From Costus lasius (taxonomy: Eukaryota; Streptophyta; Magnoliopsida; Zingiberales; Costaceae), in contig CM050446.2 of NCBI GenBank assembly GCA_027563935.2, positions 126,868,499 to 126,932,498 of the forward strand: a DNA stretch of 64,000 bases, given 5' to 3'. This document shows positions 60,901-64,000 of the stretch, in pieces. Under the pieces are notes generated by a model. The model was not told where the DNA came from, made no database searches, and saw only the letters and a list, made by a program, of their open reading frames with translations. Position 1 is the first letter of the stretch. Each line of letters begins with the position of its first letter. Position numbers and translations under genes: made by a program.

Positions 60901-63900
60901 AAGTGTGCTGAGATAATTTTATTTAAAGGAGACTGTAATAGTTACTTCCGTTATAAGATTCTACCGTATGAAATCTCGAGTATGTTGGGATGCATTGTCC
61001 TCTTCTTTCATGATATTTAATCATTGTGGAATTTATCTAATTATATTTGAAGTGATGTTAAATGTTTGATGTTGTGAATAGGTTAGTGAAAGAGCCAGGT
61101 TTAAAGAAGATCGTACGGGGGTTCCTTCACTTGAACAAATGGCAGAGTCAAATGAAGATTACGAAGATTCAAGCTACTCGGCTGGTGGAATTGATGGTTC
61201 CTCATTCACCTCTGAAAGTTTACATGGTGAAAAGAATGATCATCAAATCATGCATGAAATTGACAACTTCAAAAGCATAATGCATAGTGATGTACCGCAT
61301 AGTCAAAGCACTGTACGTGGTAATGATTCTGTAGCTGGTCAGTTTTCTGCCCAAGGGAGTAATGATTGGACACGTGGATGGAGCTCAAACTATTCTGTCG
61401 AAAATGATCTATCAACAGCTTATGCAGAGAACAATAGACTCAGAGTGCGATTGGAGGTAGCCGAATCTGCATTTTTCCAGCTTAAGTTGGAAGCTAAGTC
61501 ACTGCAGCGAATTACAGATGACTTAGGTTCAGAAACACAGAGCTTATCCAAACAGCTTTCGGTTGAGCTTGCTTCAGGAGAACAACTGACTAGAGAAATT
61601 TCCTTGTTAAAATTAGAGTGTGCAAAGTTCAGAGATGATCTTGAAGCCTTAAAGTCTGCTAAAATGTTGCTGCGAAGTCCTGACCAAAGAGCTTATATTC
61701 CTTTGATGTTGAACCATGGCCATGATAATGATTTAGTTGATGTTAAGCTTCAGAGTGATGTTACTGCTGAAGAGACGCACCTTATGTACCATGATTTACG
61801 GATCAAATGGCTCGAGAATCTTTTGCTTATTGAGGGCAAGGTTCGAGAAATTCAAAATAAGACTCATCTTAGAAATCATGGAAGTGACTTTGATTTTCTA
61901 AATCCTGATTTTGTGCTCCTTGGATGTGTCATTGGTGATCTTAAAGAAGATATAATTCAAGTAAAAGGTCTTGAGAGATCTTATGGAGACAATAAATATC
62001 TTGGCGGTGCAGTTCACCATTTAGATGTTACTAATACTGTATATCATGTAAACAACACGGATAAAGAATTATTTGAAGCTTCAAGCCGGAGGAGAGAGGA
62101 CAATACATTCAATCTCTTATCTAGGCTGGACGAATTGACTACTGAAAAAGAAAGTCTTGCTAAAAAGATGGAGCAAATGCAATGCTACTATGAGTCAATA
62201 GTACTGGAGTTGGAGGAAGGCCAAAAGCAAACGATAAAGGAACTGGAAAATCTCAGAAATGAACACTCCTCGAGCCATTATTCGATATCTGTTCTCCAGA
62301 ACCAGATAGAAAAACTGCACCAAGAGATGAATGAACAATTTATAGCTTTTGCTGATGATAGGAGCAACTTGGAATCACAAAACAAGGAACTTGAGAGAAG
62401 GGCTATTGCGTCAGAAACTGCATTGAAAAGAGTTCGCTGGAACTATTCCATAGCTGTTGATCGTTTACAAAAGGACCTTGAATTACTCTCTTTCCAAGTT
62501 TTGTCGATGTATGAGACAAACGAAAATCTTGCAAAGCAAGCTTTTACCGATGCGTATCAGAACTACAATGAAGAATGTCAGGAAGAGACCAGGACATATG
62601 CTCTTCAAGATGGTATTGTGACTTTGGCTGACCAGGAACACTACCAGTCAGGTGTTTCAAGAATTCATAATGAAAATGGACTTTATGGGACCAATCACAG
62701 ATGCTCTCCACTGGATAATGGCATATCAGCATCTGTTTTGTGTAAAAATAATGATGGAATCGCTCAGGTTGGTGTGCCCCTGCATTTGCAGTTGCAAAGG
62801 AAGGACGAAACACAAATAGATGAATTTAGTTCAACTAAGATTAGACAGCAAACTTCACATCATGTTCCGGTAAAGAACAAATTTATTTCCCTTGGGACAC
62901 ATCGGGATGAAGTCCCAATAGAACCTTCCATTATAACTTCCAAGCTTGATGCGCGGTTATCAGATGATGCTGAAGCCATTCAGAGTCCGAGACTATATCT
63001 TGACGGAGATAGGCAAAAGATGGCTGCTGCTGTTGGTATAGAAGAAATTAAATCAATTCAAATGTTGAAAGTGCTTAATTCTGATGCAGAAGCTGAACTT
63101 TCCGAAATGCATAAGCTAAACATGGATTTGAAAGTTTTTTCAGAAATTTTATTCTGGACGCTGCATGATGTAAATGATGGAGTTTGGGATATGAAGAGAA
63201 AAATGCTTGAACTGACACAGCAGCTGCAACACGCAGAGGAGCTAAAGGAAAGCTTCATGCTTAAGCTGCTTAAAGAAGTAGATAATTCGAGAATACTCAT
63301 GGATGATAAAGCTAAATGCATCTCCAGATGTGAAGATGTAACCCTGAAGAACCAAATTCTGGAAGCAAAACTGCAAGTTATCTCTGATGAGAATACTTGT
63401 TTTATTGAAAAGATTGCAGAATATGAGAGAATGGTTGTGAAATTTAAATCTTATGAACAAGAGTACAAGGAGTATATCCAAGAAAGAGATGAATTCAAAA
63501 TTTTGCTAGAAGAGGAGAGCCTGCAGATAAAATGTCTCGAAACTGAGCTAGCAGCACTGAAAGAGGAGTTCCAAAAAAAATCTTCTGAAAATGATAAAAT
63601 GGAAACCTGTATTGCTTTTATTCAAGAGAAGCTGGGGCATTTGTGTTCTTGTACGATGTCTTACAATGAACATATAAATTGTTCTGCTCTTTGTGACATA
63701 TCTATCTCACAGGCGTTGGAAGATGGAAACTACATGGCAGTTATTACAACTCTCGAACAGTTCCAGCAAGAAGCAGTACAGAAATTGCGCCAACTACATG
63801 AAGAGAAGATGGATCTAAAGGAACAAAGGGAGATTTCCCTGAGCTTAAAGGACAAGACTGAGATAGAATATCTTAACATGAAGCAGAAATTTGAATCTGA

Positions 63901-64000
63901 CTTAAATGAGATCACTGGTAAGCTAGAAAAATCCAATGCACAGGTTGAAAAGCTTCAACTGGAACTGCAAATTGCTTTGGATAAGCTTAAGATTTGTTCA
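56342..64000 (+). CDS. NT-C2 (EEIG1/EHBP1-type) plus long coiled-coil protein, 5' part
   Basis: A large plant-type protein with an N-terminal NT-C2 domain followed by coiled coils, resembling the family of Arabidopsis At1g22060; family function is poorly known. Exons are 56342-56419, 57659-57859, 58061-58183, 58292-58329, 58404-58515 and 61082 onward; all joins keep the frame. The first five exons encode 184 residues, including KWKIEKTKVKVVFRLQFHATH and the conserved ITVQLLTSKTGFREFEQQ, the NT-C2 hallmark. The sixth exon is open for 973 codons to the last base of the window, so the gene continues beyond it. From about residue 270 on the sequence has long Leu/Glu/Lys heptad runs with some acidic breaks. 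At least 1157 residues are visible. Confidence 0.9.
57917..57959 (+). repeat. (GA)13 followed by G17
   Basis: Thirteen GA units (57917-57942) run straight into 17 consecutive G (57943-57959) in intron 2 of the NT-C2 gene. The G run can form a quadruplex and is also a place where base-calling may be wrong. Confidence 0.9.
60131..60723. mobile_element. MITE/hAT-like element with GGTTTTAAA ends
   Basis: About 590 bp is bounded by GGTTTTAAAAACTAG on the left and, inverted, GGGTTTTAAATCTC on the right, a pattern common in monocot repeats with GTACCGGTA-like inner words. Such words (GGACCGGTATGTACAAC, TACGGTACCAATAT) are present. Inside lies a purine-only tract at about 60190-60290 of GAA/GGA triplets. 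No duplication of the flanks was confirmed. Confidence 0.45.
60190..60290 (+). repeat. Purine-only GAA/GGA-rich tract
   Basis: About 100 bases almost free of pyrimidines, with repeated GAAGAAG and GGAGGAGG units. It accounts for a Lys/Glu-only ORF on one strand and a Leu/Phe/Ser-only ORF on the other, neither believable. Confidence 0.8.

Larger units (their letters stand above)
58516..61081. other. NT-C2 gene intron 5 (2.6 kb)
   Basis: A long AT-rich intron ahead of the large coiled-coil exon. It contains one candidate transposon (60131-60723) and otherwise nothing recognised on either strand. Confidence 0.5.

Noticed and set aside
1..64000. tRNA, rRNA and CRISPR features
   Set aside because: Reading for tRNA T-loop motifs with matching arms, rRNA cores and regular direct repeats with spacers gave nothing convincing. 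A tRNA covariance search would be the decisive test.

Overview
This window is plant nuclear DNA. It carries spliced genes with GT-AG introns, plant-specific families (an HD-Zip homeobox factor, an RLCK VII kinase, a SERK receptor kinase), AT-rich spacers and a dense load of LTR, MITE and LINE remnants. The oxidoreductase and RPS16 genes have strongly GC-rich 5' coding parts next to AT-rich surroundings, which suggests a monocot, perhaps not a grass. The species cannot be fixed from the sequence.

Layout: 1-14.6 kb is repeat-rich. It holds a possible gene tail at the left edge, a 71-bp inverted repeat around an (AT)n tract, one solo LTR of family A (2947-4702), a GC-rich degenerate tandem tract (6.58-7.09 kb), three solo LTRs of family B (7381-11278, two of them tail to tail), a MITE-like element and a decayed LINE (12.5-13.6 kb). 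From 14.66 to 15.79 kb lies a three-exon HD-Zip I gene (ATHB13/23 type). A gene-free stretch with a roughly 480-bp foldback element follows. From 21.28 to 29.32 kb lies a six-exon RLCK VII (APK2/PBL2-PBL3-like) kinase whose 6.1-kb fifth intron has collected a family A solo LTR, a hAT-like element, a minisatellite with a nested mini-MITE, and dispersed repeats.

The right half is gene-dense and all on the + strand: a two-exon GFO/IDH/MocA oxidoreductase (30.3-32.9 kb), an 11-exon SERK co-receptor kinase (34.4-44.0 kb), a seven-exon RING-CH (MARCH-type) membrane E3 ligase (45.7-50.1 kb), an intronless 40S ribosomal protein S16 gene (51.16-51.59 kb), and the 5' part of a long NT-C2/coiled-coil protein (56.3 kb to the window edge), open for 973 codons in its last visible exon.

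The genes do not form an operon or a visible biosynthetic cluster. An RLCK VII kinase and a SERK co-receptor, families that act together at the plasma membrane in receptor signalling, lie about 5 kb apart (29.3 and 34.4 kb); nothing shows that this proximity is functional. I found no convincing new system. The most informative structures are the repeat architectures: solo LTRs with matching target-site duplications, palindromic junctions and foldbacks.
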